NCBI GenBank assembly: GCA_031552335.1
Contig: JAVBMQ010000063.1
Location: 1 to 15,616 of the forward strand
Reading direction: 5' to 3'
DNA length: 15,616 nucleotides
Source: JAISFI01 sp031552335
Lineage (GTDB): Bacteria; Bacteroidota; Bacteroidia; Bacteroidales; Azobacteroidaceae
How positions within the stretch are numbered: position 1 is the first letter of the stretch; each line of letters begins with the position of its first letter. Positions 1 through 7,780 of this stretch are shown one piece after another. The notes beneath the pieces were generated by a model. That model searched no databases, was not told where the DNA came from, and saw only the letters and a program-made list of their open reading frames with translations. Made by a program: the position numbers and the translations under genes.

Positions 1-1
1 A

Positions 2-1330
2 GAGGGAATAAAAACGTTCCGGATTTTTTTGGATGATTTTTATGTGACGGATGAACATAGTAATCGTATTGATGGAAAAGTTGTCTGGAATACCGGAAAA
101 GATGAGGCTACATTTGTTTCTAAGGAAATATTACCACCGGATAAACAACTGAAAGCTTATGTTTCTGTCAAGTTTGAACAAAATGAAAATGGAAATTGGA
201 ATCTTGTCAGACAAAGTGGAAAAGATGCGCGGGAGACGAAAACTGTTCATTTTAAGACGGGAACAGCCCCTGATTATATTCCTTTCACTAATATTGAATA
301 TTGTTATCCTGTGGCAGATCAAAAAAATTTCTACAGGAAAGAAACCGGGAAAGGCTATATTCAATTAAAAAAGGGACAGGGATATCTTTTTCCTGCCGGG
401 TTTAATTATGAGGCAGTATTGAAATATGCTGACAAACAAACGGAAAAAGTAGCCTTTTCTTATGATATTCCGGCTTCCCGTATTAACTATCAATTACCAG
501 CTGTTCGATTGAACGAGCAACACGACTTGTCATTCATAGCAAGCCCTTTCAATGTGGTAAATAATCTTTCTGAAGAAAAGGAAAAAATAAGCCAAAGCTT
601 TGAGACACAAGATGAGTCAGGAAATGTATTTAGTCTTGATATTATACAGCAAACGGCGAAAAAAATTATCAAAGAAGGGCATTTGGAAATATTGAAATAT
701 GCTTTCAAATCATCTGCATATGATACATTTTCCGATAAAATAGCAAAAATGAAGCTGTCTGGAAGCCTTCGCTATGAGAATTCGGATGTTCGTTCATTGG
801 TGTTAAAAACGGATAAGAATTATGAATTGTTTGATGAGCCGGAACTGACAGGTTGTGCTTATACTGCTTATCAGCCTTTGGTTTCTACTTGTGCAATTCT
901 TTCCGATAAGTACTATACGGAACGAATAGCGCCCCTCATTTATAACTGGTATCCGGTACCTCAAATAACCATTCAGAACAGGGATGAAAATTTGATGGGT
1001 ATTCCACCTGTAAAGGCATTTGTATTATATCAGAATTATTTGAATACTGTTTCTTCAGGTTCTTATAATGCATCCATACTTAAAGTTTTACCCTATGTAT
1101 ATGAACTTCCGCTTATTTATCAACAAGATTATCTGGAGTTGAAAAATAAAGTGGTTAACCTGTTTTTATATTCCGGTTCTCTTGGCCGGTGGATGTTTTT
1201 GATCAACAGTTCTTTCCCTTTTATGCCTCAGGGTAAGTATCAGGCTAGTTTTCAGTATGTATTACCTGGAGGAGAAAAGGGATCAACTGTGAATGTTGAA
1301 TATTATAATCCGGTTGGTATAGAAAAATGA
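2..1330 (+). CDS. Secreted-type beta-rich protein, N-terminus missing (partial)
   Basis: The frame is open to the left edge from base 2, so the true start lies outside the window; the TTG at 29 is not a credible start. 442 residues are visible. The first part (visible residues ~5-90) has the look of a bacterial Ig-like domain: a VW strand, 'SKEILPPDKQLKAYVSV', then 'FKTGTAPDYIPFTNI' and a 'YPVADQ' segment. A second pattern, 'YAFKSSAYDTFSDK' (~233-246), resembles the strand motif of another such domain. The C-terminal third is rich in Tyr, Leu and Pro with no sorting domain. No catalytic motif is visible. The stop overlaps the next start by 4 nt (ATGA), which implies translational coupling and places it in the surface-protein operon. 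Export is inferred from composition and neighbours because the signal peptide would be off-window. Family name not recognised. Confidence 0.8.
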   Translation, partial: EGIKTFRIFLDDFYVTDEHSNRIDGKVVWNTGKDEATFVSKEILPPDKQLKAYVSVKFEQNENGNWNLVRQSGKDARETKTVHFKTGTAPDYIPFTNIEYCYPVADQKNFYRKETGKGYIQLKKGQGYLFPAGFNYEAVLKYADKQTEKVAFSYDIPASRINYQLPAVRLNEQHDLSFIASPFNVVNNLSEEKEKISQSFETQDESGNVFSLDIIQQTAKKIIKEGHLEILKYAFKSSAYDTFSDKIAKMKLSGSLRYENSDVRSLVLKTDKNYELFDEPELTGCAYTAYQPLVSTCAILSDKYYTERIAPLIYNWYPVPQITIQNRDENLMGIPPVKAFVLYQNYLNTVSSGSYNASILKVLPYVYELPLIYQQDYLELKNKVVNLFLYSGSLGRWMFLINSSFPFMPQGKYQASFQYVLPGGEKGSTVNVEYYNPVGIEK

Positions 1331-1692
1331 AAAAGAAAAGTTTAAGTATGAGAGAAAAAGCCATAGTGGGCATTGTGGTTTTTGTTTTTGCGATGCTTCT
1401 TGTTGTTTGCAGTGTCATTACAGCCGCCTTACTTATTATTGTGTTGTCATGTATTGGTGTTGGTATTATTGCAATTCTTCTGATAGTTTTTATAGAATTG
1501 TTTCGTTATCTTTTTTCCAAACTGAAGATTCTTTCTTTACAGAAAAAAATTTGTCACACAAAACCAATGCATGTAATTTCAACATATCCAAAACCATATC
1601 CAAATTATAACTATGAACAAAATCTTAAAGATCATGATGCTTCTGTGTTGTTGGGTGTCTCTTCACATATATGCACAGGAGGAGAGTCATAA
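1327..1692 (+). CDS. Small inner-membrane protein with two predicted helices
   Basis: 121 residues. After a basic start (MKKKSLSMREK) there is an almost unbroken hydrophobic run at residues ~12-64 that divides into two transmembrane helices, probably a hairpin, followed by a basic stretch (SKLKILSLQKK) and a polar tail containing 'YPKPYPNYNY'. It has no cleavable signal peptide. The start is fixed by the ATGA overlap with the preceding gene. The last 80 nt overlap the start of the following gene in another frame, which is unusually long; the tail after about residue 95 is therefore shared coding DNA and its sequence may be constrained by the signal peptide read in the other frame. Role unknown. 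A link between the inner membrane and the exported partners is only an inference from position. The alternative, that this is a chance hydrophobic frame filling a gap, is less likely given the coupled start. Confidence 0.6.
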   Translation: MKKKSLSMREKAIVGIVVFVFAMLLVVCSVITAALLIIVLSCIGVGIIAILLIVFIELFRYLFSKLKILSLQKKICHTKPMHVISTYPKPYPNYNYEQNLKDHDASVLLGVSSHICTGGES

Positions 1693-3670
1693 AAAACAAC
1701 CCCCAGTCGCAATTAAAGTAAAAGTAACAGAAGATGCAATTTTATTGCGTTGGGCTCCGTCATCTCCTAAAGCATGGATAGAGGCACGTAAGCATGGATT
1801 TATCCTGGAAAAATATACAATCAGCATTTCCGGAAAGGTAATAGATTATCCTGAAAAACAGGTGCTTGGATCTAAAGCTTTATTTCCTGTCCCCTTAGAA
1901 GAATGGGAAGCGTATGCTGATACTTCTGATTATGCTGCTGTTATTGCCCAGGCATTTTTTGGACATGATTTTTCTCTCGGTGGTCATCAGGGAACAGGTA
2001 TTTCGCAGATTATCAATCAATCCGACGAGCTTCAGCAACGATTCCAGACTTCTGTATTTATGGCTGAAAATGATTTCAAAGCAGCTTCATTAGCAGCCTG
2101 GGCATGGAAGGATACAGATGTGAAAAAAGGAGAAAAGTATTTATACCGGGTGTATATCAATGAATCTGAAGTAAATGTTATAGATACAGTTGCTGTCTTT
2201 ACAGGATTGGATGATTACCGGAAGATGCCTCTTCCTATTGGCCTTCAAGCTGTTTCCGGAGATAAGTCAATAATGTTGAGCTGGAATTATGCATTTCTTT
2301 CCGGAGATTATCATTCATATCATATTGAAAGGAAGTCTGAAAAAGAAGTGAATTTCCAAAAAATTACAGATTTACCGGTTACACCATTATTTGCCTCCGG
2401 AAAGGAAATGTTTTTTGTTGATTCGTTGGAAAGTAACGATATAAAATATGCATATCGCATCCGGGGAGTCGATTCTTTTGGAGAATGTGGCCCTTATTCT
2501 GATGTGGTTGCCGCAGAAGGAACTCAATCGGCGACTTGTCTCCCTCAAATTTTATCCGGAGAATTTATAAACTCTGGACAGGCTACCATATATTGGGAAC
2601 CACATTGTGAGCAGATCGACCGGATTCATTCATTTGGCATACTATCTTCCAATCAGATTGATGGATTGTATAAAACTGCATTGAAGAATATATCACAGGA
2701 AAAACGTGAATTGACTTTCTTTTTGAATGAAGATGTAGCTTATGTTAAGCTGATTGTCTATGATTTGAATGGGGATTCTGCGGTTTCTTTACCATATTAT
2801 TTGCTTCAGACAGATTCCATTCCTCCGCTTGCTCCCTTGGATTTAGAGGTAAGTGTAGATTCATTGGGAATTGCCCGGCTGATGTGGACTCACAATAAAG
2901 AGCCTGATTTTGCAGGATATCGGGTAGCCCGTTCTTTTGCTGAAAATGAAGAGCAAACGGTTTTAACACCTCAGTTTATCTCAGAGGCGCAATTTTCAGA
3001 TACTTTGTCTTTGTCCACAATTAACAGAAAAGTGTATTATGCAGTCTCTGCCATAGATCATCATTTCAATGAATCTGCATTTTGTCTTCCGGTGCTCGCT
3101 TTGAAACCGGATAATACTCCTCCTGCAGAACCTGTATTTTCGGGGTATAAAGTAGAAGACGGTTCTATAGAACTTTTCTGGATAACGGACCCGCAGGATG
3201 ATGTGATTTATTATCTTTTGAGAAAAGCAGAAAATGATACAATAACAGAAATGGTTTTTTCTGCCGGAAATGCAATACAAAGTCAGGTGGACTATCCTCC
3301 GCAAACCGGATGTTATGAATATACAATGTTGGCAATTGATAAAAGTAATAATGTTACTAAATCTCCTGCTTCTCTCAAAATTTGTATTCATGTTCCCAAA
3401 CAGGAATTCCATGTTGGAGGATTCAGTGCTTTCAGGGATAGAATAAACGAATATATTGAATTGTCGTGGCATAAACATCCGCAGGCCTTGTCATACAGGA
3501 TATATAAGAATGAACCGGATAAAGCACTTACTTTATGGAAAGAATTAGATGCTTCTGTTACAAAAGTGACTGATGAAAACATTTATCCTGCATCAACCTA
3601 TCAATATACGATCATATTGCTTTCTCATGATGGACAAATGTGCAGACCACAAACAATTATTGTAAAATAA
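1613..3670 (+). CDS. Exported multi-domain fibronectin type III-like protein
   Basis: 685 residues. A classic Sec signal peptide (MNKILKIMMLLCCWVSLHIYA, cleavage likely before Gln22) supports the ATG at 1613 despite the 80-nt overlap with the upstream gene. The rest is a chain of about six Fn3-like beta-sandwiches: ~32-195 (with a large insert at ~90-170), ~205-303, ~308-398, ~403-500, ~503-592 and ~596-685. Typical signs are the 'IMLSWNY', 'ARLMWTH', 'IELFWIT' and 'IELSWHK' B-C strands, the paired 'YRIRGVDSFGE' and 'YYAVSAIDHHFNES' F strands, and 'PP.AP/PAEP' linkers between modules. No enzymatic domain, lipobox or T9SS sorting domain is present, so it probably stays periplasmic or is held at the surface by partners. 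Six nt separate it from the next gene. Fn3 chains act as spacers or protein-protein binding modules; the ligand is unknown. Confidence 0.85.
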   Translation: MNKILKIMMLLCCWVSLHIYAQEESHKKQPPVAIKVKVTEDAILLRWAPSSPKAWIEARKHGFILEKYTISISGKVIDYPEKQVLGSKALFPVPLEEWEAYADTSDYAAVIAQAFFGHDFSLGGHQGTGISQIINQSDELQQRFQTSVFMAENDFKAASLAAWAWKDTDVKKGEKYLYRVYINESEVNVIDTVAVFTGLDDYRKMPLPIGLQAVSGDKSIMLSWNYAFLSGDYHSYHIERKSEKEVNFQKITDLPVTPLFASGKEMFFVDSLESNDIKYAYRIRGVDSFGECGPYSDVVAAEGTQSATCLPQILSGEFINSGQATIYWEPHCEQIDRIHSFGILSSNQIDGLYKTALKNISQEKRELTFFLNEDVAYVKLIVYDLNGDSAVSLPYYLLQTDSIPPLAPLDLEVSVDSLGIARLMWTHNKEPDFAGYRVARSFAENEEQTVLTPQFISEAQFSDTLSLSTINRKVYYAVSAIDHHFNESAFCLPVLALKPDNTPPAEPVFSGYKVEDGSIELFWITDPQDDVIYYLLRKAENDTITEMVFSAGNAIQSQVDYPPQTGCYEYTMLAIDKSNNVTKSPASLKICIHVPKQEFHVGGFSAFRDRINEYIELSWHKHPQALSYRIYKNEPDKALTLWKELDASVTKVTDENIYPASTYQYTIILLSHDGQMCRPQTIIVK

Positions 3671-3676
3671 TATACT

Positions 3677-6600
3677 ATGAAACATCTATTTACCAAAAGT
3701 GATGGAAAAAGATCCATTCTCAACTTTCAATCTGCCATTTTCAATTCTTTAAGTGTGAGAAAGTTTATATTTTTTCTTTTGTTACTTTTTTGTTTTTCAG
3801 TTTCTTTTGCCCAATCAGGAGGTTGGGGAATAAATATATCCGGCGGAATCATCCATAATCATAGCAGAACAGCCCGGGACGGAAGTCGCGTTGAAATAAC
3901 CCATACTATTAATAAAGATTATACACTCCCTGTTCTTTATAATAGTATTGATGGCTTGGGCGCAGAAGTTTGGTCTTATTGGAATGTAAAATCATCTTAT
4001 GAGATGGATCAAAGGGTGACTACCTTGCATTTCTTTTCTAAATATGGCATAAAGAATGCTGCAAATGAAGATGGTTCCTGGAATTCTTTTGATTTGCAGG
4101 TCTTGAATGAACCGATAAAATACAACTACCGGATGTTGTGTAAATCTAATTATTGTGAAAAGGAATGGGGGATGGTCAATTTATTTGAAGAATATTATGG
4201 CTTTGCCGAGGTTATTTATTATCCTGAGAATATTGAAGTTTCATATAAAGGAGCAATCGGAAATATATTACCTTTTGATGAAAAAACAACGATTCTGGCT
4301 CCATCAGGATATCATCCGGAGGTGTACCATTGGGAGTTTTCCGGTGATTTTGGGGATAATTGGCAATCTTTTCCGGATTCTTTACAGGCCAAAACCGGTC
4401 TGAACTTTTCCGCTCAGGATATTTATGGGAAAGAGCTGGCAACATTACGGATGGAACAACCTCATACAGAAACCTGGGTGCGAATGAAGTATAGATCCTT
4501 AGAAGGGATTATTTATACAAATGTCATTATCCTGAATGAAAGATTTGCATCACCTCGTATGCTTTCACTTACACCTGTTCCCAATAGATGTTCGGATGAG
4601 ACAAATGGAAAATTGTTTTTGCAATTAGATCGTTCTCTTCGGCAGGGGGAGCAACTGGAAGTATATTATAATGATGAGATGCAATTGTTTTTGGATACGC
4701 TTGGTACGAATGAGATTACAATAACGGACTTATCTCCGGGAATATATACTGTTCAGCTTGCCGGTTCATATAATGGTAAAGGTACTTATAGCGCTTCTCC
4801 GGCTCATCGGGCAACAATTGAAATTCAAAGTCCTCTTTTCATATCTTTTAATGCACAGAAACATAATGATATTCATTGTTTTGATGGAAGTGATGGCGCT
4901 TTCCGGATACATGCCGAAGGTGGTGTGGGAGGATACAATCTTTTCTGGAAGAATACCTCTGATGCAGGTTTTCAAACAATGGCTTTTCCTCCTTCGGAAA
5001 GGGATAGCTGTTTGTTGGATCGTTTGCCGGCAGATACTTATACGGTTTATGTAAGCGATAAAAACGGATGTTTCAGAAAAAATATAGACGAAGATCCGGC
5101 TACCATTCAGATTACCCTGACACAACCATTGAAACCTGTAGAAATAACGGATATGTTGTTAATCAATCCATTTGGATATAACCGGGAAGATGGTTCCATT
5201 GACCTGACTGTAGAAGGAGGGACTCCTGATGAAAATAGCATGTATCAGGTAATGTGGAAGAAGGAAACGGATTTTGTAATTATTCCCGGAAAGGTGAATA
5301 ATAATTTAGGAGCAGATGAGATATTTCATACCATGTTATCAGGAGTAGGAGAGGGAACTTACATGGTGGAAATAACAGATGCTGGATATGGAAAAACTGA
5401 TGTCTCTAACAATTGGGGTTGTATTGCCAGAGATACTTTCACCCTTGTGGAGCCTCCGAAGCTCATTGCTTCAATCATCGAGACACACGACATTTCCTGT
5501 TATAACGGAGAAGACGGACAATTATCTGCAGATGTTACCGGAGGTGTTCCCATGGAAGGAAAGTATCCGTATTATTTTCAGTGGGAAAGATTGGAGGGAG
5601 AATCATATGTAAAAGTGAATGCTATAAACAATGATACAATCAGTGATTTATATGCCGCACATTACCGATTAATTGTTACCGACAAATATCAGAATAGAGA
5701 TACAACCGTACTTTTCCAGCTTCAACAACCGGAAGAATTAAAATTATTCCCTACACATACCCAAATCAAATGTAATGGAGACAACTCCGGAAAGGTTTAT
5801 GTGACAGCAACGGGAGGGACATTTCCATATGATTACCAATGGAATACGGGAGCAATAAGTGATACAATTTCAGATCTTTATGTAGGCAGATATTTAGTGA
5901 GAGTGACTGATGCCAAAGCTTGCACACGGGAGATGATCGCAGATGTCAATGCTCCCGAACAAATCAGTTTGCATGCTTCTGTAACTCATCCTACATGTTT
6001 CCAATCAAGGGATGGAAGCATTGATCTGCAGATATCAGGAGGGCATCCTGAATATACTCAAATATGGAATACCGGAGATACAACTCAAAATCTGACTCGC
6101 ATTGGTGCAGGAAGTTACCATGTAGAGGTGAGGGATAAAAATAACTGTGTGGCATTCCTGGAATTTCAGTTAGAGGAACCGGAGCCTTTGACTCTTGAGC
6201 TGGGACCCGATCGTACGTTGTGTAAGCAACAGTCTCTTCATCTGAAACCTGCCGTGAAAGATAGTCTTACAAAATTCTATTGGCAAGCTGATAATGGATT
6301 TTATTCGGAGGCTGAAGAGGTAGTTTTAACGGAATCCGGAATTTATTCTTTATGTATTACAGATAGTAAATTCTGTCAAGCTTCAGATTCCATCCGGATT
6401 ATAGCTAAAATGCAAGAAATAAGCTCTGAATTTATTGTGGCTACGGAAATCTTCAGGAATGATACAGTAATATTGGTAAACGTCAGTCTCCCCGAACCGG
6501 ATAGCACTTCTTGGATGATAGAAGATCCTTCCATAGAAATTGTAGAAATCGATACATATTATGCAAAGATTATTTTCCGGAAGAATGGAAATTTTCTTGT

Positions 6601-6955
6601 AGGGCATCGTTCCTTCAGAAGTGATTGTTTTGAAGATACTTATAAATCGATGGCGGTGATGGAGCCGGAGGATTTTGTCGAATGGGAAGATTTCAACCAA
6701 GCCTTGATCAAGCAATTTAAAGTATACCCAAATCCTAATCAGGGAATCTTTTCCGTAGATGTTGAACTGGAGAGAGTATCTGCAATCCGTCTTCGTATGA
6801 TTCACCTGGCTACAGGGAAAGTTGTACACGACCTGAAGCAAAATGGAGAGAATTTTTATCAGATACCTTATCATTTATCTTTGGCGCCAGGTGTATATCT
6901 GCTATTACTGGAAACTTCTTCAGGAAAGCAAACGATGAAAATTGTCGTCCTTTGA
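3677..6955 (+). CDS. T9SS-secreted SprB-repeat surface protein (type A sorting domain)
   Basis: 1092 residues. The signal peptide core is at ~29-46 (FIFFLLLLFCFSVSFA, cleavage before Gln46). Residues ~48-290 form a unique region without a recognised fold. From ~300 come SprB-type modules: a degenerate one (~300-384), then ~395-485, ~490-590, ~600-682, ~693-758 and ~768-830. They share Cys-x-(4-5)-DG at the start (CFDGSDGAF, CYNGEDGQL, CNGDNSGKV, CFQSRDGSI), a 'GG..PY...W' centre, and 'G.Y.V.VTD...C' at the end. The C-terminus (~1014-1092) is a T9SS type A sorting domain: 'VYPNPNQGIFSV', 'LRMIHLATGKVV', 'PGVYLLLLE', terminal 'KIVVL'. The protein should cross the outer membrane through T9SS and be displayed on the surface, as the SprB adhesin and other T9SS cargo are. 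The upstream ATG gives an unusually long basic n-region of 28 residues; GTG at 3755 is an alternative start. Confidence 0.9.
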   Translation: MKHLFTKSDGKRSILNFQSAIFNSLSVRKFIFFLLLLFCFSVSFAQSGGWGINISGGIIHNHSRTARDGSRVEITHTINKDYTLPVLYNSIDGLGAEVWSYWNVKSSYEMDQRVTTLHFFSKYGIKNAANEDGSWNSFDLQVLNEPIKYNYRMLCKSNYCEKEWGMVNLFEEYYGFAEVIYYPENIEVSYKGAIGNILPFDEKTTILAPSGYHPEVYHWEFSGDFGDNWQSFPDSLQAKTGLNFSAQDIYGKELATLRMEQPHTETWVRMKYRSLEGIIYTNVIILNERFASPRMLSLTPVPNRCSDETNGKLFLQLDRSLRQGEQLEVYYNDEMQLFLDTLGTNEITITDLSPGIYTVQLAGSYNGKGTYSASPAHRATIEIQSPLFISFNAQKHNDIHCFDGSDGAFRIHAEGGVGGYNLFWKNTSDAGFQTMAFPPSERDSCLLDRLPADTYTVYVSDKNGCFRKNIDEDPATIQITLTQPLKPVEITDMLLINPFGYNREDGSIDLTVEGGTPDENSMYQVMWKKETDFVIIPGKVNNNLGADEIFHTMLSGVGEGTYMVEITDAGYGKTDVSNNWGCIARDTFTLVEPPKLIASIIETHDISCYNGEDGQLSADVTGGVPMEGKYPYYFQWERLEGESYVKVNAINNDTISDLYAAHYRLIVTDKYQNRDTTVLFQLQQPEELKLFPTHTQIKCNGDNSGKVYVTATGGTFPYDYQWNTGAISDTISDLYVGRYLVRVTDAKACTREMIADVNAPEQISLHASVTHPTCFQSRDGSIDLQISGGHPEYTQIWNTGDTTQNLTRIGAGSYHVEVRDKNNCVAFLEFQLEEPEPLTLELGPDRTLCKQQSLHLKPAVKDSLTKFYWQADNGFYSEAEEVVLTESGIYSLCITDSKFCQASDSIRIIAKMQEISSEFIVATEIFRNDTVILVNVSLPEPDSTSWMIEDPSIEIVEIDTYYAKIIFRKNGNFLVGHRSFRSDCFEDTYKSMAVMEPEDFVEWEDFNQALIKQFKVYPNPNQGIFSVDVELERVSAIRLRMIHLATGKVVHDLKQNGENFYQIPYHLSLAPGVYLLLLETSSGKQTMKIVVL

Positions 6956-6983
6956 GTGATGAGTTATCAACAAAAGTCACATT

Positions 6984-6993
6984 ATTTACTAAC
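6984..6993 (+). promoter_or_regulatory. Leader motif ATTTACTAAC upstream of the DUF4595-like lipoprotein
   Basis: The 10-mer ATTTACTAAC ends 19 nt before the ATG at 7013. An identical 10-mer ends exactly 19 nt before the ATG of the YtxH-like gene. Both leaders continue A-rich to the start codon with no Shine-Dalgarno site. It could be part of a promoter or transcription start region, or a translation-enhancing leader. No clear TTTG/TAnnTTTG promoter was found beside it, so the role is an inference. Confidence 0.3.
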
Positions 6994-7012
6994 CAATTAA
7001 TAAATTAAAACA

Positions 7013-7768
7013 ATGCAAAAAAAATGTTTTTCAGCAATGGTGCTGATTGTATTACTGGCAGGTTCATCTGTATCTTGCAGCAAGGAGAATGATCCGCATA
7101 TAAATGGCTTTGCAAATCTTCCTTCTGTAATCTCCTGGGATGAAGGGGGATATGTAGAAATGTTTTCTTACGATGAAAATAATAATTGTATTTTGTATGA
7201 AACTATTGACGGAGCGTATAAATCTTCTGTCGTTATTTCATATGAAATGGGGAAAATTTCCCGGGTTGAAAAAACAGATACGGAAGGAGGAAATACTTAC
7301 CGGCAAAATGACTCTTATCGGTATGAAGAAGATTTGATCCTGAGATTTACTGAAGGAAAAGCTTTCCCTGATAGTATTTATGCCGATTCTTTGGGAAGAA
7401 TACAAGAAATGGTCTATGGAAACAGTGCTACAAGATATGAATTTATATATGACACCCAGGGTAATGTTGTACGGAGAGTTTCATCATCTCCTTATGAAAC
7501 AACAGTGTATGATTTTCTTTATGATGAAAATCCGGGCATTTTTTCTTTTATCTCACTTCCGCAATGGGCGCTGTTTGTTATTACCGGAGGTTATGTTCAT
7601 TCTGTTAGTAATATAATAGAACTGAGGGAGTTTTCTTCCGGAGATTCCTATATAGAGAATTATCATTATACGTATGATAATACATCCGGTTTGCCTCGCT
7701 CATACGAGTTTCAAACAAATGATGGGGAAGAACATACTGTTTCCATTCAATATATAAAAGCCAAATAA
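7013..7768 (+). CDS. DUF4595-like lipoprotein with YD-type strands
   Basis: 251 residues. The N-terminus (MQKKCFSAMVLIVLLAGSSVSC) is a lipoprotein signal with the acylated Cys at residue 22; the residues after it, SKEND, are acidic and resemble the lipoprotein export signal that sends Bacteroidota lipoproteins to the cell surface. The mature part repeats short strand pairs of the form 'Y.YD..GN...' (FSYDENNN, YEFIYDTQGNVVRR, YHYTYDNTSGLP), as in DUF4595 proteins and, distantly, YD/RHS repeats. The segment 'DENPGIFSFISLPQW ... VSNIIELREF' matches the DUF4595 pattern of an NP turn followed by a Ser-x-Asn-Ile strand. It is too short to be an RHS shell. The 57-nt gap upstream is the longest inside the operon and carries the shared leader motif, so it may have an internal start site. 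Function unknown. Confidence 0.8.
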   Translation: MQKKCFSAMVLIVLLAGSSVSCSKENDPHINGFANLPSVISWDEGGYVEMFSYDENNNCILYETIDGAYKSSVVISYEMGKISRVEKTDTEGGNTYRQNDSYRYEEDLILRFTEGKAFPDSIYADSLGRIQEMVYGNSATRYEFIYDTQGNVVRRVSSSPYETTVYDFLYDENPGIFSFISLPQWALFVITGGYVHSVSNIIELREFSSGDSYIENYHYTYDNTSGLPRSYEFQTNDGEEHTVSIQYIKAK

Positions 7769-7780
7769 AAACGGATTAAA

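Noticed and set aside
29..31. TTG at 29 as the start of the first gene
   Set aside because: The frame stays open to base 2 and the residues before it (EGIKTFRIF) continue a beta strand, so the gene is simply cut by the window edge.
2996..3478. 160-residue frame on the - strand
   Set aside because: Antisense to the Fn3 protein, with no domain, signal or regulatory context; the + strand frame has clear Fn3 modules.
6383..6874. 163-residue frame on the - strand
   Set aside because: Antisense to the SprB-repeat protein including its T9SS sorting domain; composition is that of a shadow frame.
7013..7768. RHS/YD polymorphic toxin
   Set aside because: Only a few YD-like strands in a 251-residue lipoprotein; no RHS core motif, no variable toxin tip and no immunity gene.
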